A stretch of 18,303 bases of DNA from Puniceicoccaceae bacterium (GCA_003566795.1 PXBU01000300.1:1-18303); one strand, 5' to 3'; shown: positions 1 through 6,547, counted from the first letter of the stretch. The notes: a model not told the origin generated them from the letters alone. Numbers and translations: made by a program.

Positions 1-552
1 ACCATTTACACATACCTTACCATTGGCACCAAAATACACACAACCGCTAGCTGAAATGCTCGCTCCAGCGGTTACCGATAGATTTGCTAAAGAACCAGAA
101 CTATTATTGTCATAATAATCAGGGTTGGGGTCTGGGTATACGCCCGGAGGCAGGTAAAGCCCAAGCAAATCCCAAGCGTTTAACGCATCGTTCCCAACCA
201 TCCTATACAGATTCAACCCGCCCCGCTCTTCAATCGGATCCCTTGATGGCCAGCGTCCTGTAACGGGATCATAATATCTGAAGCCGTAGTAATACCATTG
301 GATGCCGCCGATTAGCGGCTTGGTGGAGAAGCCGTATTCGCCGACGAGTGAGCCGTCGATCACATTACCGAAGGGATCGTAGGCGACGGACATGGCGGTT
401 CCACCACTGGAATTCAGCTTCTGCATGATGTTGCCGTTGGCATCATAAGTCGGATACAGGTCGCCTTCTTTGAGCAGTCCCCCTACTCCACCCGCTCCCT
501 GCATGGAGCCGGAGAGGTCCATTCCCCAGAGGTAGGTTTTGTGAAGGCTGAA

Positions 553-573
553 ACCTGAGACCTGAGACCTGAA
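553..573. repeat. 7-bp tandem repeat ACCTGAG x3 within the Rhs frame
   Basis: Three head-to-tail copies of ACCTGAG (the last ends ACCTGAA) lie inside the Rhs frame, where they encode FRSQVSGF on the minus strand. A 7-bp unit is not a multiple of three, so gain or loss of one copy would shift the frame. With only three copies, active slippage is a possibility and not shown. Confidence 0.6.
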
Positions 574-1131
574 GGTGGCGATGCGATTCCAACCGTCGTA
601 GAGGTATACTTCTTTCGCTTCACTATAGGCGTCATCAATATATTGACGAACGTGCTTTTCGACCAGACGGCCCTGGTAGTCGTAGGCCATACTGAGCCAA
701 ATTTCGCCGTTGGCATCAGGCAATTCAACAGGATTTGCGTTTGGATCCCGACCGTAGTTATCGGCTTCTACGAGCCTATTCTCACCGTTCCAAATGTAGG
801 ACCAGGTGCCGTCGTCGGTCAGGTTGCCGTCCAAATCATACGCTTGATTCACCGCATCGATGGCGGTGTATTGATTGATGGCGTTGGCGCTGTAGGTGGT
901 CGGCGCCTGCGGGTCGAGGGATAAACCCTCTCCTACGGCGGTGAGGCGGTTGCCGATTTCGTCGTAGGTGTAAGTGGGGTTCCACTCGGTGGCGGTCAAG
1001 GTATCGTTACTGGAGGCGGTGACTTGGCCGAGGTCATCATAAGTGAAGGTATCCTGGGTCGTGGCACTGAAGGCGGTGCCGCTTTGGGTGCGATCAGCAC
1101 GTTGACCGAGTGCGTTGTAGGTATAGGTATA

Positions 1132-1156
1132 GGTCGAGACGGAGCTCGACCCTCCC
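1132..1156 (-). repeat. REP-like hairpin repeat, copy A (GGGAG foot), inside Rhs
   Basis: Read on the minus strand this is a GGGAG foot (1156-1152), arm GGTCGAG (1151-1145), loop CTCCGT and a perfectly complementary arm CTCGACC (1138-1132). The plus-strand block GACGGAGCTCGACCCTCCC recurs at 1346-1363 apart from its first base context. Here it is read in frame by the Rhs gene as SGGSSSVST, just before a YD repeat, so it looks like an in-frame insertion. A 5' GGAG or GTAG tetranucleotide abutting a palindrome is the known architecture of REP elements; assignment to that class is inferred. Confidence 0.7.
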
Positions 1157-1338
1157 GACAGCTGGTTGTCGACGACTGTCATGGCGTTGCGACCCGGTTC
1201 GTAGTCATAGGTCACAATATGTTGCGGGGCAGTGAGCGATGCAAGCAGATTGCTGTTGGCCGTGTAGGCGTAGGTGAAGGTGTCGGTGCCGTCTGAGACG
1301 GTTTGGAGGCGTCCGGTGCTATCGTAGCCGTAGGTGGC

Positions 1339-1363
1339 GGTCTAGACGGAGCTCGACCCTCCC
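1339..1363 (-). repeat. REP-like hairpin repeat, copy B, at the Rhs break point
   Basis: This is a second copy of the repeat at 1132-1156, with the same foot, loop and 3' arm. One arm differs at a single base (GGTCTAG in place of GGTCGAG), which disrupts one stem pair. On the minus strand this turns the TCG serine codon of copy A into TAG and creates the stop that bounds the Rhs frame. To the left lies Rhs sequence, to the right an unrelated gene end on the opposite strand, so the copy sits at a rearrangement junction. Confidence 0.7.
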
Positions 1364-1542
1364 ACATCAAGCTCGAGATCAACCGCGAGCAGCTAGAGCA
1401 GGCATTTGATATACCCGACCAAGCCACCTGGTTCCTATTTTGCGATGCCTTTCGCTCTGGCTTTGCCCAAGGCTACCACGTAATTGAAGAGGGAGTGACC
1501 GCTCGGTCACGCTTGAGAAGAATTCAATTTTTTGATGAATAA
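1360..1542 (+). pseudogene. 3' end of an unrecognised gene, truncated at a repeat
   Basis: From the repeat at 1339-1363 an open plus-strand frame continues to TAA at 1540-1542, giving about 60 residues that look protein-like (HIKLEINREQLEQAF, then DQATWFLFCDAFRSGFAQGY). The composition is mixed, with aromatic and charged residues in a normal pattern, unlike the shadow frames around it. The frame stays open leftward only by running antisense through Rhs, so the true N-terminal part is missing. Near the end it reads through a palindrome (1492-1510) as GVTARSRL, which suggests a second repeat insertion that changed the C-terminus. I do not recognise the family. Confidence 0.5.
1492..1510 (+). 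repeat. Perfect palindrome with GGAG foot (REP-like)
   Basis: GGAG at 1492-1495 is followed by TGACCG, CT, CGGTCA; counting the last G of the foot, the arms are GTGACCG and CGGTCAC with a 2-nt centre. The tetranucleotide-plus-palindrome form resembles the other REP-like repeats here, but the stem sequence is different and only one copy is in the window. Confidence 0.5.
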
Positions 1543-1690
1543 GCCGACGTGAGCGGGGTCTCCGGTGTTCTTAGCGCAGTTAGTCGGTGCGGGATCGAGG
1601 GGGCATTGGGTGTTTACCAGGAGCGAATACATTTCGAGGTAGAGTGAGTTTAAACGTTACTGGAATTGATGAATGCGTCGAGGTTATTTT

Positions 1691-1711
1691 ACCGTCAATT
1701 ATTCTGTCGTC
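1691..1711. repeat. Diverged copy of the AATTATTCTGCCGTC repeat
   Basis: ACCGTCAATTATTCTGTCGTC matches the units at 1991-2020 with a few differences; the shared core is AATTATTCTG followed by a CGTC ending. No function can be read from it. Confidence 0.5.
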
Positions 1712-1765
1712 AGCCCGGTGGTCGAGTGGCGTTAATGGCAAGGGCGTTATCGATTGCACGTTCGC

Positions 1766-1790
1766 GGCCCGGACGGAGCCGGGCCCTCCC
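1766..1790 (-). repeat. REP-like hairpin repeat, copy D, stem covariant with copy A
   Basis: On the minus strand: foot GGGAG (1790-1786), arm GGCCCGG (1785-1779), loop CTCCGT (1778-1773), arm CCGGGCC (1772-1766). Segment lengths and the foot and loop sequences are identical to copy A at 1132-1156, but three stem positions differ and each is compensated on the other arm. This argues that the hairpin itself is conserved. Confidence 0.7.
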
Positions 1791-1832
1791 GCTATTCGGA
1801 CGGCTTGCGCCGCCGTGACTTCGTTAAGGCTT

Positions 1833-1847
1833 GAGCCGGGCCCTCCC
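1833..1847 (-). repeat. Half copy (E) of the GGGAG-foot repeat
   Basis: Plus-strand GAGCCGGGCCCTCCC repeats the foot, one arm and half the loop of copy D, but the partner arm is replaced by unrelated sequence (TTAAGGCTT side). It is probably a decayed or truncated copy. Confidence 0.6.
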
Positions 1848-1884
1848 GCCTCGCCAAGGCGATGGTGAGCACGGATAGGGGCCT

Positions 1885-1941
1885 GGGAGCGCGCGTGGGA
1901 TGGTGGGGAATTACAAACATCCCAGAACGTGCGCGGGTGCC
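1885..1941 (+). repeat. Long imperfect hairpin with GGGAG foot
   Basis: GGGAG (1885-1889) is followed by CGCGCG and TGGGATG (1896-1902), a 15-nt loop, then CATCCCA (1918-1924) and, after a small bulge, TGCGCG. The inner 7-bp stem is perfect. It resembles the other GGGAG-footed hairpins in layout only; a single copy is present, so chance cannot be excluded. Confidence 0.4.
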
Positions 1942-1990
1942 GCAGAGCTGCACCCCTACGGGTTTGAGGCTCGGCATCGGCCTGAGTGGC

Positions 1991-2020
1991 ATTATTCTGC
2001 CGTTAATTATTCTGCCGTCG
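1991..2020. repeat. 15-bp tandem repeat ATTATTCTGCCGTTA / ATTATTCTGCCGTCG
   Basis: Two adjacent 15-bp units differ only at their last two bases. A related unit lies 300 bases to the left at 1691-1711. The block ends 20 bases from the stop codon of the neighbouring lipoprotein gene. No associated gene or target duplication can be seen. Confidence 0.65.
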
Positions 2021-2039
2021 CCCACCACGCGGCGCGGCT

Positions 2040-3263
2040 TTATGGATCGCCCGGATCAAACAGTTGCACGCTGTGCCACTCCAGTTGTGATGGGTCGGGC
2101 GCCCGATCGTTGTAGCGGGACAGATGGATGGTGGCCTCGGTATTGAAGCCAATGGCAACCGGCATCGATACCAGGTGGTCGGCTCCCCCGGCCCCCGAGT
2201 GCACGGCAAAGGCTGCCCAGAAGACCTCGCCCTCGGTAAAGGAAATACTATCCAGCGGATTGGGTGACTCCAGCGAACGCGTCAAATGCACTTGCCAGGC
2301 ACCATCCTTAAACACGCCTGCTGCACGAATGGCACCCCGACTGCCATCCGGCTCACGCAGCAAGCGATGCGGCAGGGCATCGCCCTCGCGCCATGCGTGC
2401 TCGGGGTCAAACGGTATCGCAAACGATTCTTCCAGGTAGTAGCGGTCCGCCTGCCCGTATTCGCGGGCAATTAGTTTATCGAAGGACAGTGCGCGGATAC
2501 CGGTTTGCGCCGGATCAAACATCATCTGCGGGCCGCCATGCTCCGGGTGGACGTTGTTGGTAAACATGGCGCGCCCCTGCGAGCTGTGGCGGTATTCCAA
2601 TACGTAGCCGTTATCCGCATAGCCGACCGGATTTGAGCGGTGGGCACGCCATTGCCAGAGATCCAGGAAGCGTCCCTCCTCGCGCAGTGCGCGCAGTTCT
2701 GCGGGCGATTTGACCGCCGACCAGAGCGGCTCCTCCGATTCCTCGTCGCGTGACTCCCGAATGAATTTCCGCACATCGGAGCGCCCCAACTCACCACCCA
2801 GGTAGGGATGCGCGCGCACCTCATCCGAACCCACTGCGCTGCGCGTATCGCGCATACCGGGATGCACGGTGGCAAATCCACCAATCTGCGCGAAGCCGTC
2901 CACTGAATCGTCATCCCACATCACCGAAATCCGATCCTCATAGAGACCGTAGGCGTCGCCCCCGTCGGCACCGGAGCCATAGCGCACCCACTCGCCCGCT
3001 TCATAGACCCAGTATTGATGATACCAGGAGGGCTGGTCCGTCGCATACCGAAACAGGAGATGCATATTCTCGCCCTCCAGATAACCTGCCACCAGCAACT
3101 CCTCCGAGGGTGCCGCTGCAACAACGGACTCATCGGGCACGGAGACGTCTCCACGACAGGAGGCCAGGCTGCCGATGAGCGAGAAGCAGAGGCCGCCCAT
3201 CAGCAGCGCTTGCAACATGGCACTAAGTTTGCTGGGTGACTGAGAACTTGAATCATTTCGCAT
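2040..3263 (-). CDS. Lipoprotein with ethylbenzene-dehydrogenase-type heme-binding domain
   Basis: The 407-residue product begins with a lipoprotein signal: a hydrophobic stretch (residues about 15-34) ending in the lipobox LASC, so Cys36 would be lipidated and the protein anchored on the periplasmic side of a membrane. The rest resembles the ethylbenzene dehydrogenase-related (gamma-subunit-like, heme b) domain. It shows ISVMWDDD around 112-119, DLWQWRAHRSNPVGYAD at 201-217, GAWQVHLTRSL in the C-terminal third, and a late EVFWAAFAVHSG segment followed by HLVSMPVAIGF. In characterised enzymes this domain carries a heme b that passes electrons from a molybdopterin subunit; related domains also occur alone or fused to cytochromes c. 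No molybdoenzyme or cytochrome gene is in the window, so its partner is unknown. A TTGACT hexamer lies upstream on the same strand (3298-3293), without a convincing -10 element. Confidence 0.75.
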   Translation of the reverse strand: MRNDSSSQSPSKLSAMLQALLMGGLCFSLIGSLASCRGDVSVPDESVVAAAPSEELLVAGYLEGENMHLLFRYATDQPSWYHQYWVYEAGEWVRYGSGADGGDAYGLYEDRISVMWDDDSVDGFAQIGGFATVHPGMRDTRSAVGSDEVRAHPYLGGELGRSDVRKFIRESRDEESEEPLWSAVKSPAELRALREEGRFLDLWQWRAHRSNPVGYADNGYVLEYRHSSQGRAMFTNNVHPEHGGPQMMFDPAQTGIRALSFDKLIAREYGQADRYYLEESFAIPFDPEHAWREGDALPHRLLREPDGSRGAIRAAGVFKDGAWQVHLTRSLESPNPLDSISFTEGEVFWAAFAVHSGAGGADHLVSMPVAIGFNTEATIHLSRYNDRAPDPSQLEWHSVQLFDPGDP

Positions 3264-3415
3264 TTAGGTTTGATTAAAATGTATCAGGAATTAGTCAAAG
3301 CCCAACCGCTGGTTTGTTGCTGCGGCACACTCCCCGATCAATCGCTCTGAAATGTTTCAAGCTCGCTGCAGCTACTATGAAAGAAGCAAACTAACCAAAA
3401 CTAAATTCAGCTCTT

Positions 3416-4345
3416 ATGGATATATTATCGAACTATATCAGCAACTTTGAATGGGAAAGCGTTATCCTCACCGCATTTCGCATTACGCTCATTCTGGTAA
3501 TCGCCTGGATCGCAGTCGTGGTGCTGCAGCGCTTTCTGAATCGGCTCAAGGCCCGCTTGTTAAAGAACAGCCAGAGCGAGGGGGAACCTCCCGGCGAGAC
3601 GGAGAAGCGGGTGGAAACAGTGGTCCGCCTGCTGCGTCAGGCGGCCCTGATCGGGATCTGGACGACCGTTATTTTGATTGCGCTGCGGGAGGTTGGGGTC
3701 GAGATCGCTCCCATCATTGCCAGTGCCGGTATCCTCGGCCTGGCGGTCGGCTTCGGTGCGCAGAATCTGGTGCGCGATGTCATCGCCGGATTTTTCTTCA
3801 TTCTTGAAAACCAGGTCCGCGTGGGAGATGTTGCCGTCGTGAACGGAACGGGCGGCCTGGTCGAACGGATCAATTTCAGGACCATTGTGCTTCGCGACCT
3901 CGGTGGTGTCGTGCATATTTTTCCTAACGGAACAGTCAACACCCTGAGTAATCTGACCAGTAAATGGTCGGCTTACATCTTTGACATCGGCGTGGCCTAC
4001 AAAGAGGACACCGACCGCGTGATCGAGCTGATGAAGCAAGTCGGCAAGGAGATGTTCGAGGACCCGGATTTTAAGTCCAAAATGTTAGAGGAGCCGGAAA
4101 TTTTTGGGGTGGATCAGTTCGCGGATTCCGCCGTGATGATTAAGGGACGCGTGCGCACCAAACCCATCATGCAGTGGGCGGTGGGACGCGAGTTCCTGCG
4201 CCGGGTCAAATACAGCTTCGACCAAAACGGCGTCGAGATCCCCTTCCCGCACCGGACGCTGTATATCGGCGAGGAGACCAAGCCGCTTGATCTGAAGATT
4301 CTGGAAAAATACCCCATGAACGCGCGGGCCTCGCAGGACGGATAA
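3416..4345 (+). CDS. Small-conductance mechanosensitive channel, MscS family
   Basis: The 309-residue inner-membrane channel opens under membrane tension to release solutes after hypo-osmotic shock. Three hydrophobic segments are visible (about 16-38, 75-91 and 98-130). The third is the pore helix with the Gly/Ala pattern AGILGLAVGFGAQNLVRDVIAGF typical of MscS, written here in two parts: AGILGLAVGFGAQNL and VRDVIAGFFF. It is followed by the beta domain (VRVGDVAVVNGTGGLVE, then HIFPNGTV at 168-174) and the alpha/beta cytosolic domain ending near EIPFPHRTLYIGEE. Length and three-helix layout match the short MscS-type members. It is divergent from the lipoprotein gene across 152 bases and converges on tgt with a 32-base gap. 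No clear Shine-Dalgarno precedes the ATG. Confidence 0.93.
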   Translation: MDILSNYISNFEWESVILTAFRITLILVIAWIAVVVLQRFLNRLKARLLKNSQSEGEPPGETEKRVETVVRLLRQAALIGIWTTVILIALREVGVEIAPIIASAGILGLAVGFGAQNLVRDVIAGFFFILENQVRVGDVAVVNGTGGLVERINFRTIVLRDLGGVVHIFPNGTVNTLSNLTSKWSAYIFDIGVAYKEDTDRVIELMKQVGKEMFEDPDFKSKMLEEPEIFGVDQFADSAVMIKGRVRTKPIMQWAVGREFLRRVKYSFDQNGVEIPFPHRTLYIGEETKPLDLKILEKYPMNARASQDG

Positions 4346-4377
4346 TCCTTTAAAAAGGTTTAACGGATTCTTCCGCG

Positions 4378-5490
4378 TCACGACGCGTTCTCGTAGCGTG
4401 CCATCCATGCCCGGCTCCAGCTCGCAAAATCGCCTGCTTCGATATGCGTGCGGGCTTGGTGCATCAGGTCGAGGAAGAAGTGGACGTTATGAATCGAAAG
4501 CAAGGTATGCGCGAGTAGTTCCTTGGCCATCACCAGGTGGCGCAGATAGGCACGGCTGAAGTGGCGGCAAGTGTAGTTATCAGCCTCCATAATCGGTGCC
4601 GCATCGTGTTTAAAGCGTTCGTTTTTGAGGTTAAGCGGTCCATCCGGAGTGAACACCGTCGCGTGCCGCGCCAAGCGGGTAGGCATCACACAGTCGAACA
4701 TGTCCATCCCCAGTGCTATCATCCGTAGCAGCTGAGGCGGCGTGCCGACTCCCATCACATAGCGGGGCTTGTCTTGCGGCATCACCGGGGCACTGGCCGC
4801 CACTTGCTTGAGCATTTCCTCCTCGGGTTCGCCGACGCTGACGCCACCCACCGCGTAGCCGGGAAAGTCCATTGCCGCCAATGCCTGTCCGCAGTGCTGG
4901 CGCAGATCGTCGTAAGTCGAGCCCTGGATAATTGCAAAGACGTGGTGGCCGCTCTCCAGAAAGCCATCGCCGCGGGCATGCTCCAGAAACTCACCTGCCC
5001 AACGGATCGTGCGGGCGACCGCTTGTTCGCAAGCCGTGCGCTCGCAGGGAAAAGGCGGGCACTCGTCCAGCACCATCGCAATGTCGGTGTCCAGATTGGC
5101 CTGAATCCGGTAGCACTCCCGCGGGTCGAGAAACAGCTTCTTTCCGTCAAGATGCGAGCGAAACTCGATACCCGCCTCCGTGATTTTGCGCAGTTGCGCC
5201 AAGCTAAAGACTTGAAAGCCCCCGCTATCGGTCAAGATCGGGCCATTCCAATGCATGAACTGATGCAGGCCGCCAAGGTCACGGATCAGCTCCGACCCCG
5301 GTCGGATATTCAGATGGTAGGTATTGCCCAAAATAATTTGCGCACCCACCTCCTGGATCTGGGCGGGGGTCAGGCCTTTAACCGTCGCCTGAGTGCCGAC
5401 CGGCATAAAGATCGGCGTCTGGATGGTGCCATGCCGCGTGGTTAGCCGGCCGCGCCGTGCCCCATTGGACTCCTTGAGTAAAGTGAACAT
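4378..5490 (-). CDS. tgt: Queuine/preQ1 tRNA-guanine transglycosylase
   Basis: The 370-residue enzyme exchanges guanine-34 of GUN-anticodon tRNAs for preQ1 in queuosine synthesis. Visible hallmarks are TDSGGFQVFSL with the base-binding Asp88, GGVSVGEPEEEM at 216-226, YVMGVGTP, and MFDCVMPTRLARH with the nucleophile Asp266. The frame is open further upstream, but MFTLL at 5490 matches the start of the family and gives the usual length (E. coli about 375). The odd point is the zinc site. The family's CxCxxC plus His becomes ADNYTC plus His: Cys308 and His334 are kept, but the first two cysteines are Ala303 and Asn305. Family identity is certain; whether zinc is still bound is open. It is divergent from ribH. 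Confidence 0.95.
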   Translation of the reverse strand: MFTLLKESNGARRGRLTTRHGTIQTPIFMPVGTQATVKGLTPAQIQEVGAQIILGNTYHLNIRPGSELIRDLGGLHQFMHWNGPILTDSGGFQVFSLAQLRKITEAGIEFRSHLDGKKLFLDPRECYRIQANLDTDIAMVLDECPPFPCERTACEQAVARTIRWAGEFLEHARGDGFLESGHHVFAIIQGSTYDDLRQHCGQALAAMDFPGYAVGGVSVGEPEEEMLKQVAASAPVMPQDKPRYVMGVGTPPQLLRMIALGMDMFDCVMPTRLARHATVFTPDGPLNLKNERFKHDAAPIMEADNYTCRHFSRAYLRHLVMAKELLAHTLLSIHNVHFFLDLMHQARTHIEAGDFASWSRAWMARYENAS

Positions 5491-5619
5491 TGGGCGAACT
5501 TTGCACACCCGAGAGACAACAGCCAATCTCGAACTGTTGCCTTTTTTCGGGAGCGAATCGTGTGGCCGGTGGAAATTCATTTGCCAGTGCTGGGAGAAAC
5601 TCTCTTGATGCGGGCTCAC

Positions 5620-6099
5620 ATGAGTCTCGACACACCCAGATTTCAGCAGATCGATGGCAGCGGCTTGCGCTTTGCCATCGTGGCCGCGCGTTATAATGAA
5701 GCCCTGGTGGATACGCTGGTCCAGAAAGCGGCGGCGACGCTGGTAGCCTCCGGCGCAGTCGAACCGACCATCGAACGTGTCCCCGGCTCAGCGGAGCTGC
5801 CTTTTGCCGCCTCCCTGCTGGCCGAATCCGGCAGGTTTGATGCGATCATCGTCATCGGCATGGTGATCGCGGGCGACACCAATCACCACAATGTGATCGG
5901 CGACAGCACGGCCACCACGCTGCAATCACTTAGCATTCAAGCGCGGCTGCCGGTTATCAACGGAATCATTGTGGTGAACGACCATAGCCAAGCCGAGGCT
6001 CGCGCCGGAACAACCCTCAACCGAGGCAAGGAATTTGCCGAAGCCGCACTCGCAATGGCGGTCTATACCAAAAAATGGAAAACGAAGAAAAACCTGTAA
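5620..6099 (+). CDS. ribH: 6,7-dimethyl-8-ribityllumazine synthase
   Basis: It catalyses the penultimate step of riboflavin synthesis, joining 5-amino-6-ribitylaminouracil and 3,4-dihydroxy-2-butanone 4-phosphate. The family pattern is clear: FAIVAARYNEALVDTL near the N-terminus, VPGSAELPFAA at 54-64, VIGMVIAGDTNHH with the catalytic His89 (or adjacent His90) in the GxTxH position, and the Arg/Lys-Gly segment AGTTLNRGKEFAEAAL. The frame opens earlier, at 5560. I prefer ATG 5620 because homology begins soon after it (159 residues), but ATG 5608 has a GGGAGA about ten bases upstream and is a fair alternative. The 3' end overlaps nusB by 25 bases, implying translational coupling. No other rib gene is nearby. 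Confidence 0.93.
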   Translation: MSLDTPRFQQIDGSGLRFAIVAARYNEALVDTLVQKAAATLVASGAVEPTIERVPGSAELPFAASLLAESGRFDAIIVIGMVIAGDTNHHNVIGDSTATTLQSLSIQARLPVINGIIVVNDHSQAEARAGTTLNRGKEFAEAALAMAVYTKKWKTKKNL

Positions 6100-6536
6100 A
6101 ACGCAGCTCACAGCGCCGCGAAAATCGCAAGTGTGCCGTCCAATTTCTCTACCAGTGGGAGCTCAATAAACCGGAGCAGGTCAATGACGCCCTGCGTGTC
6201 TTTCTGGAGACGCAGGAACAGCCGCGCGACTACTATGCCTTTACCGAAGAACTGGTCCACGGCACGCTGGAGCATATTAAAGCAATCGATGCGGAAATCC
6301 TGGCACGCGCCGCCAATTGGACCTTTGAGCGCATCGCCAAAGTCGATCTCTCAATCCTTCGCCTGGCGATTTTCGAGTTATTGCATCGCCGTGACATCCC
6401 GCCGGTAGTGAGTATCAACGAGGCGATTGAACTGGGTAAGGTTTTTTCCAATCTGGATTCCAAACGCTTCATCAACGGCATATTGGATCAGGTGAAGAAT
6501 CAGATCGACCGGCCCATGCGTGAGGCCGCCGACTAG
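6075..6536 (+). CDS. nusB: Transcription antitermination factor NusB
   Basis: The 153-residue RNA-binding protein forms, with NusE (ribosomal protein S10), the boxA-binding part of the antitermination complex on rRNA operons. It shows the all-helical NusB pattern: RRENRKCAVQFLYQWEL at the N-terminus, then NWTFERIAKVDLSILRLAIFE in the middle and the highly conserved PPVVSINEAIELGKVF followed by SKRFINGILDQV. Its start lies inside ribH, in another frame. The ribH-nusB order is common in bacteria and supports one transcript, with ftsY following 11 bases after the stop. No separate ribosome-binding site is seen. Confidence 0.96.
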   Translation: MENEEKPVKRSSQRRENRKCAVQFLYQWELNKPEQVNDALRVFLETQEQPRDYYAFTEELVHGTLEHIKAIDAEILARAANWTFERIAKVDLSILRLAIFELLHRRDIPPVVSINEAIELGKVFSNLDSKRFINGILDQVKNQIDRPMREAAD

Positions 6537-6547
6537 GAACGGAAATC

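Larger units (their letters stand above)
1..1341 (-). pseudogene. Rhs/YD-repeat protein, 3' part of gene, 5' end lost
   Basis: An open minus-strand frame of about 447 codons runs from just after a TAG (plus-strand 1342-1344) to the left edge, where it continues outside the window. It contains successive YD-type repeats (YGYDSTGRL, YDDLGQV, YDEIGNRL, YDLDGNL, YDANGNI, YDPFGNV). It ends in the Rhs-core signature with RYYDPVTGRWPSRDPI (around 195-285) followed by GLNLYRMVGNDALNAWDLLGL. The roughly 35 residues after the core, rich in Asn, Ser and Tyr, are the start of the variable C-terminal tip, cut by the window. Rhs proteins are large secreted or surface filaments whose tips are often toxins; whether that holds here cannot be seen. 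The N-terminal portion (signal peptide, most repeats) is absent: beyond 1363 the frame has further stops and no YD motif. The first in-frame ATG is near 1183, so I read this as a 5'-truncated remnant. Family assignment is firm; pseudogene status is inferred. Confidence 0.85.
1543..2039. other. Gene-poor, repeat-rich stretch
   Basis: About 500 bases with no gene I can support on either strand. Short open frames exist but show no recognisable motif and several merely read through the repeats (for example EPGPPA peptides). The stretch holds the hairpins at 1766-1790, 1833-1847 and 1885-1941, a small inverted repeat at 1847-1861 (CGCCT/AGGCG) and the TTATTCTGCCGT-type repeats at 1691-1711 and 1991-2020. 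Together with the broken genes on its left it reads as a degraded accessory patch between Rhs debris and the intact lipoprotein gene. Confidence 0.6.

Noticed and set aside
1133..1156. H-type pseudoknot in the hairpin repeat (loop GGAG with tail CTCC)
   Set aside because: The connecting loop would be a single base spanning a six-pair stem, which is sterically unlikely; only an alternative hairpin is possible.
1303..1542. Intact 79-residue plus-strand gene
   Set aside because: Its first 19 codons are antisense to Rhs and the repeat; only the part from 1360 looks like real protein, so it is listed as a gene fragment.
4346..4377. Terminator between mscS and tgt
   Set aside because: Only weak arms (AATCC/GGATT, CCTTT/AAAGG) without a T-tract.
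4774..5445. 223-codon open frame on the plus strand
   Set aside because: It is fully antisense to tgt, has no motif and follows from the codon bias of that gene.
5491..5619. N-terminal extension of Tgt, or a riboswitch upstream of ribH
   Set aside because: The extension has no family similarity, and I saw no FMN-riboswitch-like conserved core in this short gap.
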